From assembly GCF_000157915.1 (NCBI RefSeq), contig NZ_EQ973636.1, forward strand, positions 1 to 52,099: a stretch of DNA of 52,099 nt. Direction: 5' to 3'. A program made the translations under genes and the position numbers. This document shows, piece by piece, positions 1-10,338 of the stretch; position 1 is the first letter of the stretch, and the number at the start of each line of letters is the position of its first letter. The DNA is from Phocaeicola coprophilus DSM 18228 = JCM 13818 (GTDB taxonomy: Bacteria > Bacteroidota > Bacteroidia > Bacteroidales > Bacteroidaceae). The notes beneath the pieces were generated by a model. It was not told the origin of the DNA. It saw nothing but the letters and a program-made list of their open reading frames with translations, and did not search any database.

Positions 1-287
1 TTACGGATCAACGTAAAAATCTGAGGGATTCTCATCGATAACCTCCAGTACCTGTAAGGTGTCATGTCTCAACTGAGATAGTTCCGTAGCCAATACCTTA
101 ATTAATATGTTTAGCTTCAACAAAGGTTATCATATTCATAAGTTTTGTACGTTCAGTATTTGCCTTTGTTCCCGAAATCCTCAACACTCCAAGCATTTGA
201 TTTTGTTAGAACCGTTAACTTATTTACTTGCCTATCGTACTTTTGGACATTTGTCGAAACCCTTGTAAAAATTACTGTCTTCACCAT
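1..287 (-). pseudogene. Serine site-specific recombinase (resolvase family) remnant, cut by window start
   Basis: Reading leftward from the ATG at 287, the first frame gives a start typical of small serine recombinases: a short beta strand (VKTVIFTRVST), the RVST box with the expected catalytic serine, then YDRQ and a W.VEDF stretch, before a stop. After a frame change the line continues as NTERTKLMNMITFVEA, and after another change as KVLATELSQLRHDTLQVLEVI, which matches the 'ELSRLGR' region of the family. It ends with a stop at 1-3. At least two frameshifts and no DNA-binding half are visible, so the gene is dead. With the broken regulator at 428-713 it marks decayed mobile DNA. The family assignment rests on motif order only. 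Confidence 0.7.
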
Positions 288-381
288 AATTGTTATACAC
301 ATCATTTATATCACGACAAATACATAAACGTAATTACCCCGCAAATTAGGATTGATTAAAATTTAAAATATTGATTAATTA

Positions 382-412
382 TTTGATGCTTAAAACAAAT
401 TCATTAGGTTTG
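382..412 (+). promoter_or_regulatory. Bacteroidetes-type promoter of the broken XRE gene
   Basis: TTTG at 382-385, a 19-bp gap and TAGGTTTG at 405-412 fit the Bacteroidetes -33/-7 consensus. Transcription would begin about 420, just ahead of the ATG at 428. The promoter looks intact although the gene behind it is broken, and it may now serve the secreted protein gene at 734. Confidence 0.55.
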
Positions 413-427
413 TGTCAAAGATTGAAT

Positions 428-713
428 ATGGAGAAAGTATTAGCTGAAAACGTAAAACGACTATGCAAGGAGTAAAAGAAGCGACTAAAAGACCTTGCTT
501 CTGAAATGGGCGTTGATCCTTGCTTCATTAAATCGTACCATATACGGAAATGCCTAACTTGATGCCATTGAAAAAATGGCCACCGTTTTGGATGTATCTA
601 TTAAAAGCCTATTCGAGCCTATTGATAATGCCGAGGTAGAAGGATATATAAAGGTTAAAGGAAAAATTTATCAATTTAATAATAGAGAAGAGTTAAATAA
701 ATTACTAACTTAG
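428..713 (+). pseudogene. XRE-family helix-turn-helix regulator, broken
   Basis: The ATG at 428 starts MEKVLAENVKRLCKE and hits an in-frame TAA at 473-475. Reading on gives KRLKDLASEMGVDP, then one extra base near 521 shifts the frame. The line continues as ASLNRTIYGNA, a second stop (TAA 555-557), then LDAIEKMATVLDVSIKSLF and an EVEGYIKVKGKIYQFNN tail. This is the usual XRE layout: LA..MGV helix, S.LNRTI.GN recognition helix, L..IEK.A..L.V, plus the G(Y/F)IKV tail common in Bacteroides members. Two stops and one frameshift show it is inactive. It probably regulated the mobile element that also left the recombinase fragment. Confidence 0.8.
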
Positions 714-733
714 CAAAAATAATTTTTACAGAT

Positions 734-1393
734 ATGAAAAGAATGGTTATTATTTCACTTTTGGCTATGTTTACTGTAATGCAAGTGCAAGCTCAACAAA
801 TAAAACTTGAATATGAAAATAAAATTGACTCGTTGCCCGAACTTATGCAACAATATTTTGAAATGCAAAAGGTACAACATTCTCGTTTAACAATAAAAGG
901 GGAGTTCAATGGGAAGCGAGCAAAGATAAAAAAAGTGATTTGTGATAAGGGGACTTTTATAGAACGTGAATTACTTGCGGATTATGTTCATTTTATATTT
1001 GTTGATAGTATTGAAACTCTAGATTTTATGGCAATCCCTTACGGAAAAGATAGTCTCCGTATTTCTTGTTTCTATCCTTCCAGTTACAATCATGTTATTT
1101 TCAATGATACGGTGCGTATAGATGATATGAAAATTTTGCTAGAAACATTTACTTCAGGTGATAGTCCAGATATACCTATCATCGCTTATTCATCTGGCAT
1201 TCCATTTGAAGGTGGAACTTGGTTTTGCGGATTGCGTGATTCGGGCATTGAGCCACGAAAATGGTATGAAAAATATGGCATAGACGGTTATGTGTTTTAT
1301 ACCATAAGACTTGAAGAAGACATCTCCAATAATAATATGCCTATCTACATAAAAATAGCAAAAGAAGGCGCTTACGCAACACATCAGCAATAA
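734..1393 (+). CDS. Secreted protein of unknown function
   Basis: I do not recognise this 219-residue protein. Residues 1-20 form a signal peptide (MKRM, hydrophobic core, then QAQ just before the likely cut), so it is probably periplasmic or exported; there is no lipobox and no later membrane segment. The rest is mixed alpha/beta with many aromatic residues and a few cysteines, including one in WFCGLRDSG. It begins 20 bp after the broken XRE gene and probably uses that gene's promoter. A hairpin at 1421-1460 ends the transcript. The AT-rich composition matches the mobile remnants to its left rather than the genes to its right, so it may be cargo of the decayed element. Confidence 0.6.
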   Translation: MKRMVIISLLAMFTVMQVQAQQIKLEYENKIDSLPELMQQYFEMQKVQHSRLTIKGEFNGKRAKIKKVICDKGTFIERELLADYVHFIFVDSIETLDFMAIPYGKDSLRISCFYPSSYNHVIFNDTVRIDDMKILLETFTSGDSPDIPIIAYSSGIPFEGGTWFCGLRDSGIEPRKWYEKYGIDGYVFYTIRLEEDISNNNMPIYIKIAKEGAYATHQQ

Positions 1394-1420
1394 TATCTTT
1401 TAGATTAGAATAATACAAAT

Positions 1421-1460
1421 AAACGAGGCTATCTTAAAGTCATTTGAGACAGCCTCGTTT
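1421..1460. terminator. Bidirectional intrinsic terminator
   Basis: AAACGAGGCT at 1421-1430 pairs perfectly with AGCCTCGTTT at 1451-1460. It is flanked by A-rich and T-rich sequence, so it can stop both the secreted-protein gene (from the left) and the radical SAM gene (from the right). Confidence 0.85.
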
Positions 1461-1463
1461 TCT

Positions 1464-2561
1464 TTATAGCTTCTGCTGGGCCCGTTTCAAACGTTCCAGA
1501 TGACAGAACAGCAGTTCTCCGTTGTTGTCATGCAGATGCATGCCGTTTCCTTCGCAATAACGGAAGAAGGAGCAAGAAGCACAGGCTCCCTTTTTCATCC
1601 AGGAGCGATCCCGGAAAGGCTGAAAACGGTTTTCCCATACCTCCATGAAGTCATCTTTGTAAATACTTCCCTGAGAATAGTTGGAACGAATGCTTGGACA
1701 GGCTGAGATGGAGCCGTCTGCCAGAACAGAGGCCACGCTGATTCCTGCATTGCAGGTATAAAAGCCGTCGCGTACTTCTGCCTCATAACTTCCCAGGAAG
1801 CCTTCGCATCCATAGCTGGCCATGATTTTTCCTTCCTGACGTGTCTGTCTGATAAACTCCATGAGTCCGTTGAAGTCTTTATCTTCTAGCTGGAAGTCCG
1901 GATAATGGGCGGCACGTCCCACCGGAAAGATGGTGAATAACCGCCAATGGCGGACACCGGCTTCATAGAGAGAGTCTTTCAGTTGCTCCAGGTAGGAATA
2001 GTTCCGGCGGTTGACGCAAGTTACAACATCCCATGTCAATTGTTGTTCACGTGCCAGCATACGGATGGCATGCATTGCCTGCTGATAGCTTTGGGGATGT
2101 CCGCGCAGCCAGTTGTGATCATCTGCAAATCCGTCCAGACTGATGGTTATTGAATGGAGTCCGGCTTTCAATAAATGCTGCAGACGGGAATCGGTCAGAT
2201 AAAGCCCGTTGGTAACCATGCTCCACGGATAGCCACGATGGTATAAGGCCTGTCCGACTTCCTCCAGATCTTTGCGGACCAATGGCTCGCCTCCTGTAAA
2301 AATGATGTTTACTTCATGGGGATTGACATGGGGAGTAAGACTGTCAATAACCCGTAGAAAATCAGCCGCAGGCATGTCGGGGATTTCTGCTGTACTTTTG
2401 CAGTCGCTGCCACAATGCTTGCAATGGATATTGCATCGCTGTGTGCACTCCCAGAATAGCTGGCGTAACGGGTGTAATTTCTTGTTGTTCTCACGTACCT
2501 GGCGAGATACTTCCAAAGCAAGCCGCTTGCGTAAGGAAATTCGTTCTACCGGTGTCTTCAT
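1464..2561 (-). CDS. Radical SAM enzyme of the rSAM/lipoprotein system
   Basis: This 365-residue protein has the radical SAM signature CX3CX2C (C43, C47, C50, preceded by an extra C39) for the 4Fe-4S cluster that cleaves S-adenosylmethionine. A GGEPL motif follows, and the C-terminal part has a SPASM-like cysteine set (YTCNAG, ACPSIRSN, CASCSFFRYC) that should hold auxiliary clusters. Together with the lipoprotein overlapping it by 4 bp (ATGA, 2558-2561) it fits the radical SAM/lipoprotein pair known from Bacteroides (the TIGR04133/TIGR04134 pairing, from memory). The substrate is not established; by analogy with SPASM peptide-modifying enzymes the neighbouring lipoprotein is the natural candidate, which is inference. 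It ends next to the terminator at 1421-1460. Confidence 0.88.
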   Translation of the reverse strand: MKTPVERISLRKRLALEVSRQVRENNKKLHPLRQLFWECTQRCNIHCKHCGSDCKSTAEIPDMPAADFLRVIDSLTPHVNPHEVNIIFTGGEPLVRKDLEEVGQALYHRGYPWSMVTNGLYLTDSRLQHLLKAGLHSITISLDGFADDHNWLRGHPQSYQQAMHAIRMLAREQQLTWDVVTCVNRRNYSYLEQLKDSLYEAGVRHWRLFTIFPVGRAAHYPDFQLEDKDFNGLMEFIRQTRQEGKIMASYGCEGFLGSYEAEVRDGFYTCNAGISVASVLADGSISACPSIRSNYSQGSIYKDDFMEVWENRFQPFRDRSWMKKGACASCSFFRYCEGNGMHLHDNNGELLFCHLERLKRAQQKL

Positions 2562-3001
2562 GGTTTCTTTTTATCTTCCTCAAAGTCAACAGTACGGCTG
2601 TCACTACCCTGATACCAGCCTTCTCCGCCTTCTGGTTCCATTTTTATCCGGGTGGAATCAGACTGGTAGGTGTTTGACGGATCTTCGCAGACTACCTGGT
2701 AGTTTTCACTCATTGCATCTTCGTTCTGATAGATATAATTCCCTTCTTTGTCCGTGTAAACCGTGTCCGTAAAATAGGAGGATAGAGGTCGTAAATCCCG
2801 ATTCAGGGCTTTTACGATGACACGTGCTCCTGACACTGCATTCTTGTTTTCTTTGTCTGTGACTTTTCCTTTGATCTCATACTTTGCATAGGGGGTTCCG
2901 TATTCTACTGAAGATTCACCACAGGACGTATACCCTAACAGAGCCAATATGGAAGACAGAAAAACATTAAAGGCTCTCAGCCATTTTGAACTTTGCTTCA
3001 T
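2558..3001 (-). CDS. Lipoprotein partner of the rSAM/lipoprotein system
   Basis: A 147-residue lipoprotein. The N-terminus has a basic start, a hydrophobic segment and a lipobox ending at C27 (GYTSC), so it should be lipidated and exported. An EYGTPYA stretch follows at about residues 33-39, characteristic of this partner family, then a carboxypeptidase-regulatory-like beta-sandwich (KGKVTDKENK..SGARV, later YTDKEGNY). The C-terminus is acidic, then lysine-rich. Its stop overlaps the start of the radical SAM gene (ATGA), which implies coupled translation and a shared function. No further homologue was recognised. The 215 bp upstream (3002-3216) hold the terminator of the beta-galactosidase operon and presumably this pair's promoter; I could not find a clear -7 box. 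Confidence 0.85.
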   Translation of the reverse strand: MKQSSKWLRAFNVFLSSILALLGYTSCGESSVEYGTPYAKYEIKGKVTDKENKNAVSGARVIVKALNRDLRPLSSYFTDTVYTDKEGNYIYQNEDAMSENYQVVCEDPSNTYQSDSTRIKMEPEGGEGWYQGSDSRTVDFEEDKKKP

Positions 3002-3138
3002 AACATTATATTTTAAGAGGTTTCTATTCTAAAAATGAGTGACTTGTCACTTTACTGCATGAACAGTCCGGTTAAATTCATATAACCTGTTAAAATCATT
3101 GTCGGATCTTCCTGACAATATTATTTCTGTGATAAAAA

Positions 3139-3195
3139 AGAATGTATGAGCCTTGTTGATAAGTGTTGTCTTTTATCAAAAGACCCATACATTCT
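3139..3195 (-). terminator. Terminator after the beta-galactosidase operon
   Basis: AGAATGTATG (3139-3148) pairs with CATACATTCT (3186-3195), with an inner TTGATAA/TTTATCAA pairing. Read leftward the stem is followed by a run of T, placing it 22 bp after the end of the GH2 gene. Confidence 0.8.
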
Positions 3196-3216
3196 ATAAA
3201 GAGCGAATTGACTTTT

Positions 3217-6345
<3,129 letters not shown>

Positions 6346-6358
6346 TTAAAAGATAAAT

Positions 6359-7327
6359 CTATTCTGTTACCCAGTTTCGATTATAGGGGATTGTTACTTT
6401 AGGGTTATAATGCATTTTTTCCTTATCCGGAATGGCCAGAATGTATTTCTTTTTTCCGTGATTCGGAAGTGAAGAACTTCTTAGCCAGGGGTTCATGTTG
6501 CGTAACAGCGCATAATTAATGCCCTGTCCCTTTGCAAAGCGGGCCAAGTCATCGATACTTTCTTCGACTGTAATGTTCCGATAAGGAATAATCGGATAAA
6601 GGTCGCTGGATTTTAACCGGAATCCGAATTGTTTGGGATTGGTCAGCATCATTTTAGCTGCCAGAATGCGATATACATAGCGGGCTGTTTCTTCTACAAG
6701 CTGTAAGTCGAGTGCATTGTCCGCATATTGGCTGTCCATTTGTTTGGAGATACGTCCTTGTCCCGCATTATAGGAAGCTGCAACACTTTCCCAGTTGCCG
6801 AAGCGTGCATATGCCTGTTTGAGGTATTTGCAGGCAGCCTGTGTAGACTTTTCAACATGATAGCGTTCATCTACATGATTATTTACCTCCAGATTAAACT
6901 CACGGGCTGTTCCCGGCATGAACTGCCAGAGCCCGGCCGCTCCGGCATGTGAGCGAGCCTGAGGGTTGAGGTTGCTTTCAATAACCATGAGATATTTGAA
7001 ATCATCGGGTATACCGTTCTTTTTCAGAATAGGCTCTACAATAGGAAAGTACCGGTTAGCACGTTTGATGATCTGCAGCGAAGTGCTGTGCATGTAGGTA
7101 AATGCCATCAGTTCCCGATCCATTCGTTCGCGCCGGTCATAGCGGGTCAGGTCAATTTTTGTTCCGCAGAATTCGATGCTGTCAGGAACTGGAATACAAC
7201 TGTATTCCATGATCTCTTCCTTTTCTTCTTTCTTGTTATGGAATATATCAGAACTGAGCAAGAAAGGAGTGAGAGCAATCAAAAGTGCCGTAATCCATGG
7301 TGCATATAATTGATAAGTCTTTTTCAT
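6359..7327 (-). CDS. Membrane-anchored lytic transglycosylase (MltD-like)
   Basis: A 322-residue exported SLT-domain protein. Residues about 9-26 are a hydrophobic signal or anchor. The SLT fold covers roughly residues 80-225 with the catalytic glutamate in VIESNLNP (E117), then GLWQFMPGTA and AASYNAGQGR, all hallmark motifs. The C-terminal part (NITVEESIDDLARFAKGQ..YALLRNMNPW) resembles a LysM-like wall-binding region. It should cleave the MurNAc-GlcNAc bond with 1,6-anhydro product formation, for wall turnover or insertion of envelope machines. It sits 13 bp after the upstream secreted-protein gene and 31 bp before the beta-galactosidase gene. Confidence 0.9.
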   Translation of the reverse strand: MKKTYQLYAPWITALLIALTPFLLSSDIFHNKKEEKEEIMEYSCIPVPDSIEFCGTKIDLTRYDRRERMDRELMAFTYMHSTSLQIIKRANRYFPIVEPILKKNGIPDDFKYLMVIESNLNPQARSHAGAAGLWQFMPGTAREFNLEVNNHVDERYHVEKSTQAACKYLKQAYARFGNWESVAASYNAGQGRISKQMDSQYADNALDLQLVEETARYVYRILAAKMMLTNPKQFGFRLKSSDLYPIIPYRNITVEESIDDLARFAKGQGINYALLRNMNPWLRSSSLPNHGKKKYILAIPDKEKMHYNPKVTIPYNRNWVTE

Positions 7328-7340
7328 AGGTATAGATCTG

Positions 7341-7811
7341 TTATTCTTCCAGTTTGAAACTGTTCAGTATGTCTTCCGGTTTTTTGTCATTTTTCTCACG
7401 GTAAGTAATGGATACATAGAAACCGCAGCTTTCATCTTTTGCAAGCAAATAGCTGTAAAGGCACTGTTCCGTGTCACAAATCCCTTGAAGGCGTACTCCG
7501 TAAAATTGTGGAAGTTCAAACTCTGTTACGGAGGACTGCTCTGTTATTTCATCGTCAGTTGCGATATTCTTGAGCTCTGAGGCCAGTTCGCTTCGTTTCA
7601 GTCCTTCTCCTTCCAGTAATTGAACTGTAATATAATAGGTAGGGGTACTGACAATGTACCCCTCTTCTGAATCATCTTCTATCGTGATGTCACTTGGTGC
7701 TTTAAACGATACACCGAATGAAGACCATGTTGTGGTTTTTAAATCCTGTGCTTCCAGCGGAGACACAGTCAGGCAAAGTGCAGCAAAGGCTGCGGAAATT
7801 TTATTCTTCAT
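7341..7811 (-). CDS. Small secreted protein of unknown function
   Basis: This 156-residue protein has a signal peptide (MKNKISAAFAALCLTVSPLEAQ) and a compact alpha/beta body with the order 'FGVSFKAPSDITIEDD', a beta-rich middle, a helix (SELASELKNIA), a two-cysteine stretch (CDTEQC) and a final 'EDILNSFKLEE'. That layout recalls periplasmic proteins with a PsbP/Mog1-like fold, but I cannot name the family. It overlaps the DUF2007 gene by 4 bp (ATGA at 7808-7811) and precedes the lytic transglycosylase by 13 bp, so it is translated in the same operon. Confidence 0.7.
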   Translation of the reverse strand: MKNKISAAFAALCLTVSPLEAQDLKTTTWSSFGVSFKAPSDITIEDDSEEGYIVSTPTYYITVQLLEGEGLKRSELASELKNIATDDEITEQSSVTEFELPQFYGVRLQGICDTEQCLYSYLLAKDESCGFYVSITYREKNDKKPEDILNSFKLEE

Positions 7812-8038
7812 GCTTTTCTTTCTGCTACAACTTTTTTGGCATAAACTTCTTCCTCCTTATTAACCATAACTAAGACACCTCCTTCGGTATTGCTATAAGG
7901 AGAGGCGATAGCAGACAATGTTTCATCCTTTATCATGGCTTCTACACCGGCTGAGGTCAGCAAGCCTTTAACTAATTCAGCTTCCCAGAGGCTGCCTCTG
8001 AAAACTTCTACTAATGATCCGTACGTCTTGGCTCCCAT
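7808..8038 (-). CDS. DUF2007-family small protein
   Basis: A 76-residue cytoplasmic protein with no signal peptide. The sequence pattern (V.VFRGSLWEAELVKGLLTSAGVEAMIKDE, then GGVLVMVNKEEE..AKKVV) fits the DUF2007 domain, a small ferredoxin-like fold sometimes called a putative signal-transducing domain; the function is not established. It is the first gene of the leftward operon that also carries the small secreted protein, the lytic transglycosylase and the beta-galactosidase. A -7 box (TATCTTTG read leftward, 8096-8103) lies about 58 bp ahead of its start. Confidence 0.8.
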   Translation of the reverse strand: MGAKTYGSLVEVFRGSLWEAELVKGLLTSAGVEAMIKDETLSAIASPYSNTEGGVLVMVNKEEEVYAKKVVAERKA

Positions 8039-8095
8039 AATCTTAAGTTTTTAAGGGTTAATAAAACAGGATTTATAATCTCTCTATTCTTTATC

Positions 8096-8103
8096 CAAAG
8101 ATA
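8096..8103 (-). promoter_or_regulatory. -7 box for the DUF2007-lacZ operon
   Basis: Read leftward this is TATCTTTG, an exact TAnnTTTG match. I saw no good TTG at the usual 19-21 bp upstream, so the site is tentative. Confidence 0.4.
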
Positions 8104-8151
8104 AGAAAGTTTTGTCAAATATTGTCAGATATCTTGTTTTTTAATGATATT

Positions 8152-8184
8152 TTTGCGTAAATCATACTTAAAATTGTACATTTG
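8152..8184 (+). promoter_or_regulatory. Promoter of the succinylornithine carbamoyltransferase gene
   Basis: TTTG (8152-8155), a 21-bp gap and TACATTTG (8177-8184) fit the Bacteroidetes consensus. The predicted transcription start (about 8190) lies after the ATG at 8144, which supports the later start codon at 8219. Confidence 0.65.
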
Positions 8185-8218
8185 CTGCATAGAATTATTT
8201 TTTAAGTCTGTTGAGAAT

Positions 8219-9181
8219 ATGAGAACTTATACCAATGTATTTGATTTGGGAGATCTGAAAACAGCCCTCTCGGAAGCATTTGAAATCAAGAAAGATCGTT
8301 ATAAATACGAATCACTTGGCAAGCATAAGACTTGTTTGCTGATTTTCTTCAACAACAGTTTGCGTACTCGTCTTAGCACACAAAAGGCTGCCCGTAATCT
8401 GGGAATGGATGTCATTGTACTTGATGTTAACCAGGGAGCCTGGAAACTGGAAACAGAACGTGGTGTTGTGATGGATGGTGACAAGAGTGAACATCTGCTG
8501 GAAGCTATTCCGGTGATGGCTTCCTATTGTGATATTATCGGAGTTCGTTCGTTTGCCCGTTTCGAGAACCGGGAAGATGATTATACGGAAAAAATTCTGA
8601 ATCAGTTTATTCAGTATTCCGGGAAACCTGTATTCTCCATGGAAGCTGCTACCGGACATCCCTTGCAGGCTTTTGCTGATTTGATAACTATTGAGGAGTA
8701 TAAACGGAAGGAACGTCCGAAAGTTGTTCTGACATGGGCTCCTCATCCCCGTGCTTTGCCGCAGGCTGTACCGAATTCTTTTGCTGATTTTATGAATGAA
8801 GCAGACGTGGACTTTGTCATAACTCATCCTCACGGATATGAACTTGATCCGAAGTTTGTGCGTGGTGCGAAAGTGGAATATGATCAGTTGAAAGCTTTTG
8901 AAGGAGCAGATTTCATCTATGCGAAGAACTGGGCTTGTCCGGGAGTTACCAATCCGGATGACTATGGAAAAATCCTGAGTAAAGATATGAGCTGGACTGT
9001 TGATACGGCTCACATGGCACTGACCAATAATGCCTTCTTTATGCATTGTCTGCCGGTTCGCCGGAACATGATTGTGACAGACGATGTAATTGAATCGCCT
9101 ACATCACTGGTTATTCCTGAAGCTGCCAACCGTGAGATATCAGCAACTGTCGTTCTGAAACGAATGTTGGAGGCTTTATAA
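8219..9181 (+). CDS. argF: N-succinylornithine carbamoyltransferase
   Basis: A 320-residue transcarbamylase. The carbamoyl-phosphate loop reads SLRTR within FFNNSLRTRLSTQKAA, and the C-terminal active-site motif is HCLPVRR; both are typical of the acetyl/succinyl-ornithine branch rather than classic OTCase. Bacteroides fragilis has a close enzyme (argF') that uses N-succinyl-L-ornithine, so the same substrate is the likeliest here; N-acetylornithine is the alternative. It acts in the cytoplasm in arginine biosynthesis. I chose the ATG at 8219 because an upstream in-frame ATG at 8144 lies before the promoter and adds 25 residues of low-complexity character. No other arg gene is adjacent. A strong shared terminator follows. 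Confidence 0.9.
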   Translation: MRTYTNVFDLGDLKTALSEAFEIKKDRYKYESLGKHKTCLLIFFNNSLRTRLSTQKAARNLGMDVIVLDVNQGAWKLETERGVVMDGDKSEHLLEAIPVMASYCDIIGVRSFARFENREDDYTEKILNQFIQYSGKPVFSMEAATGHPLQAFADLITIEEYKRKERPKVVLTWAPHPRALPQAVPNSFADFMNEADVDFVITHPHGYELDPKFVRGAKVEYDQLKAFEGADFIYAKNWACPGVTNPDDYGKILSKDMSWTVDTAHMALTNNAFFMHCLPVRRNMIVTDDVIESPTSLVIPEAANREISATVVLKRMLEAL

Positions 9182-9188
9182 TAGAAAG

Positions 9189-9238
9189 CGGGGATTTACT
9201 TTTTCTTCAGACCTTTTGGATAAAAAAGTAAATCCCCG
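9189..9238. terminator. Bidirectional terminator between convergent genes
   Basis: A perfect 16-bp stem: CGGGGATTTACTTTTT (9189-9204) with AAAAAGTAAATCCCCG (9223-9238). It lies between argF (rightward) and the rhodanese gene (leftward) and has U-rich tails both ways. Confidence 0.9.
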
Positions 9239-9258
9239 TTCTTGAAACAGCTTATCTG

Positions 9259-9657
9259 TTATTTTTCAATTTCTTTTCCGTTTTCTTTCCAGCTTTCAAA
9301 TCCTTTGTCCAGATTATAGACCTTGAAGCCTTTCTGGCTCAGCAGGCGGGCAGCATTTCGGCTTCTTCTTCCGCTTTTGCAATAGACAGCAACAGGTTCA
9401 TTCTTGTCCAGAAGCTCATCAGCATAAGCCGCAAACTGTTCATCCAGTACATTGATGTTAATACTTCCCGGAATATGACCTTCGCTGTATTCTGCTACGG
9501 TACGCACATCTACCCGTTGTACATTTTCATCCTGGATGAGACGTTCAAATTCATCAGGGGATAGATTGGGAAAATCATTTTTTGAACTGCTTCCGCATGC
9601 AATCAGTCCCCATAGGGCAATGCATACGAAAAACATGAAATAGAGACTTTTTATCAT
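9259..9657 (-). CDS. Rhodanese-domain lipoprotein
   Basis: A 132-residue lipoprotein with lipobox LIAC (C21) and one rhodanese domain (about residues 31-130). The active-site loop is YCKSGRRS with the catalytic cysteine at C93, flanked by VDVRTVAEYSEGHIPGSINI, the standard domain start. It should bind or transfer sulfane sulfur at the periplasmic or outer-membrane face; the physiological substrate is unknown. It is the last gene of a leftward set of three behind the NigD-like lipoprotein (24-bp gap). Confidence 0.9.
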   Translation of the reverse strand: MIKSLYFMFFVCIALWGLIACGSSSKNDFPNLSPDEFERLIQDENVQRVDVRTVAEYSEGHIPGSININVLDEQFAAYADELLDKNEPVAVYCKSGRRSRNAARLLSQKGFKVYNLDKGFESWKENGKEIEK

Positions 9658-9681
9658 ATCGTTTATTTGTATTGATTTCTA

Positions 9682-10338
9682 TTAATAGGCAAAACTACGG
9701 CTAGTCATTCCTTCCTGATAGGTATTCAGTGTAAGGGTGATACTGTCTCCTTCCTGTAATTTCCCTTTATAAGTGCTTAGAGGAATGGAAAGATATGTTT
9801 TGCGGGTGAAAGCTTCTTCATCTCCATTGCGGTCATGGTGGAGGATGAGACTCAGCGTCTGATGTCCGTCGGAGTGGCGGGTGAGTTCTGTTTCTACTGC
9901 CATATAAATATGTTTGCCTTCTTTGACTAAGGGCAGGAGAATCAGATTCAGATAATTCCCGGATCTCCAGATGCTTTGAATGTCGAGTGGATCCGTACTT
10001 ATTTCTCCGGGTGAAAAATTATTTTTGTCAACCGGAGAAATAGATAAGATTTGCTGGACAGAATATACCTTTACCATTGGATATGTCTGTGAAGCTTCTT
10101 CTTCCAAGTGTTCGTAAATTGTAATTGTACGATAAGTACTGTCGGCACAAAGCCCGTCCAGTCCGGAGCGTTCCTGAATATCAAGCGTATCACCCTGGTC
10201 CGTAATAAGCCAGGTAAGTTTTCCTTCTCCGTTAGTCCTGGCATCTATGAATTCAGTCACAACGCTGGGGTATACATATTCTTCCTGGCAAGAGACCAGA
10301 ACGACTGTACAAAGAAGCAGAATCAGCAGATATCTCAT
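9682..10338 (-). CDS. NigD-like lipoprotein
   Basis: A lipoprotein of 218 residues from the chosen start. The lipobox is LVSC (C17), and the body is beta-rich with TNGEGKLTWLITDQGDTL and YPMVKVYSVQQILS, a pattern I associate with NigD-like proteins (NigD_N/NigD_C). The family is widespread in Bacteroides and has no settled function. The open frame extends upstream to 10395, but the methionine at 10338 is preferred: it starts the signal peptide directly and makes a 4-bp ATGA overlap with the acyltransferase stop. The gene is thus translationally coupled to the acyltransferase. Confidence 0.8.
   Translation of the reverse strand: MRYLLILLLCTVVLVSCQEEYVYPSVVTEFIDARTNGEGKLTWLITDQGDTLDIQERSGLDGLCADSTYRTITIYEHLEEEASQTYPMVKVYSVQQILSISPVDKNNFSPGEISTDPLDIQSIWRSGNYLNLILLPLVKEGKHIYMAVETELTRHSDGHQTLSLILHHDRNGDEEAFTRKTYLSIPLSTYKGKLQEGDSITLTLNTYQEGMTSRSFAY

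Noticed and set aside
145..327. 60-codon open frame on the + strand
   Set aside because: It lies over the serine recombinase remnant, which reads as protein on the other strand, and has no family features.
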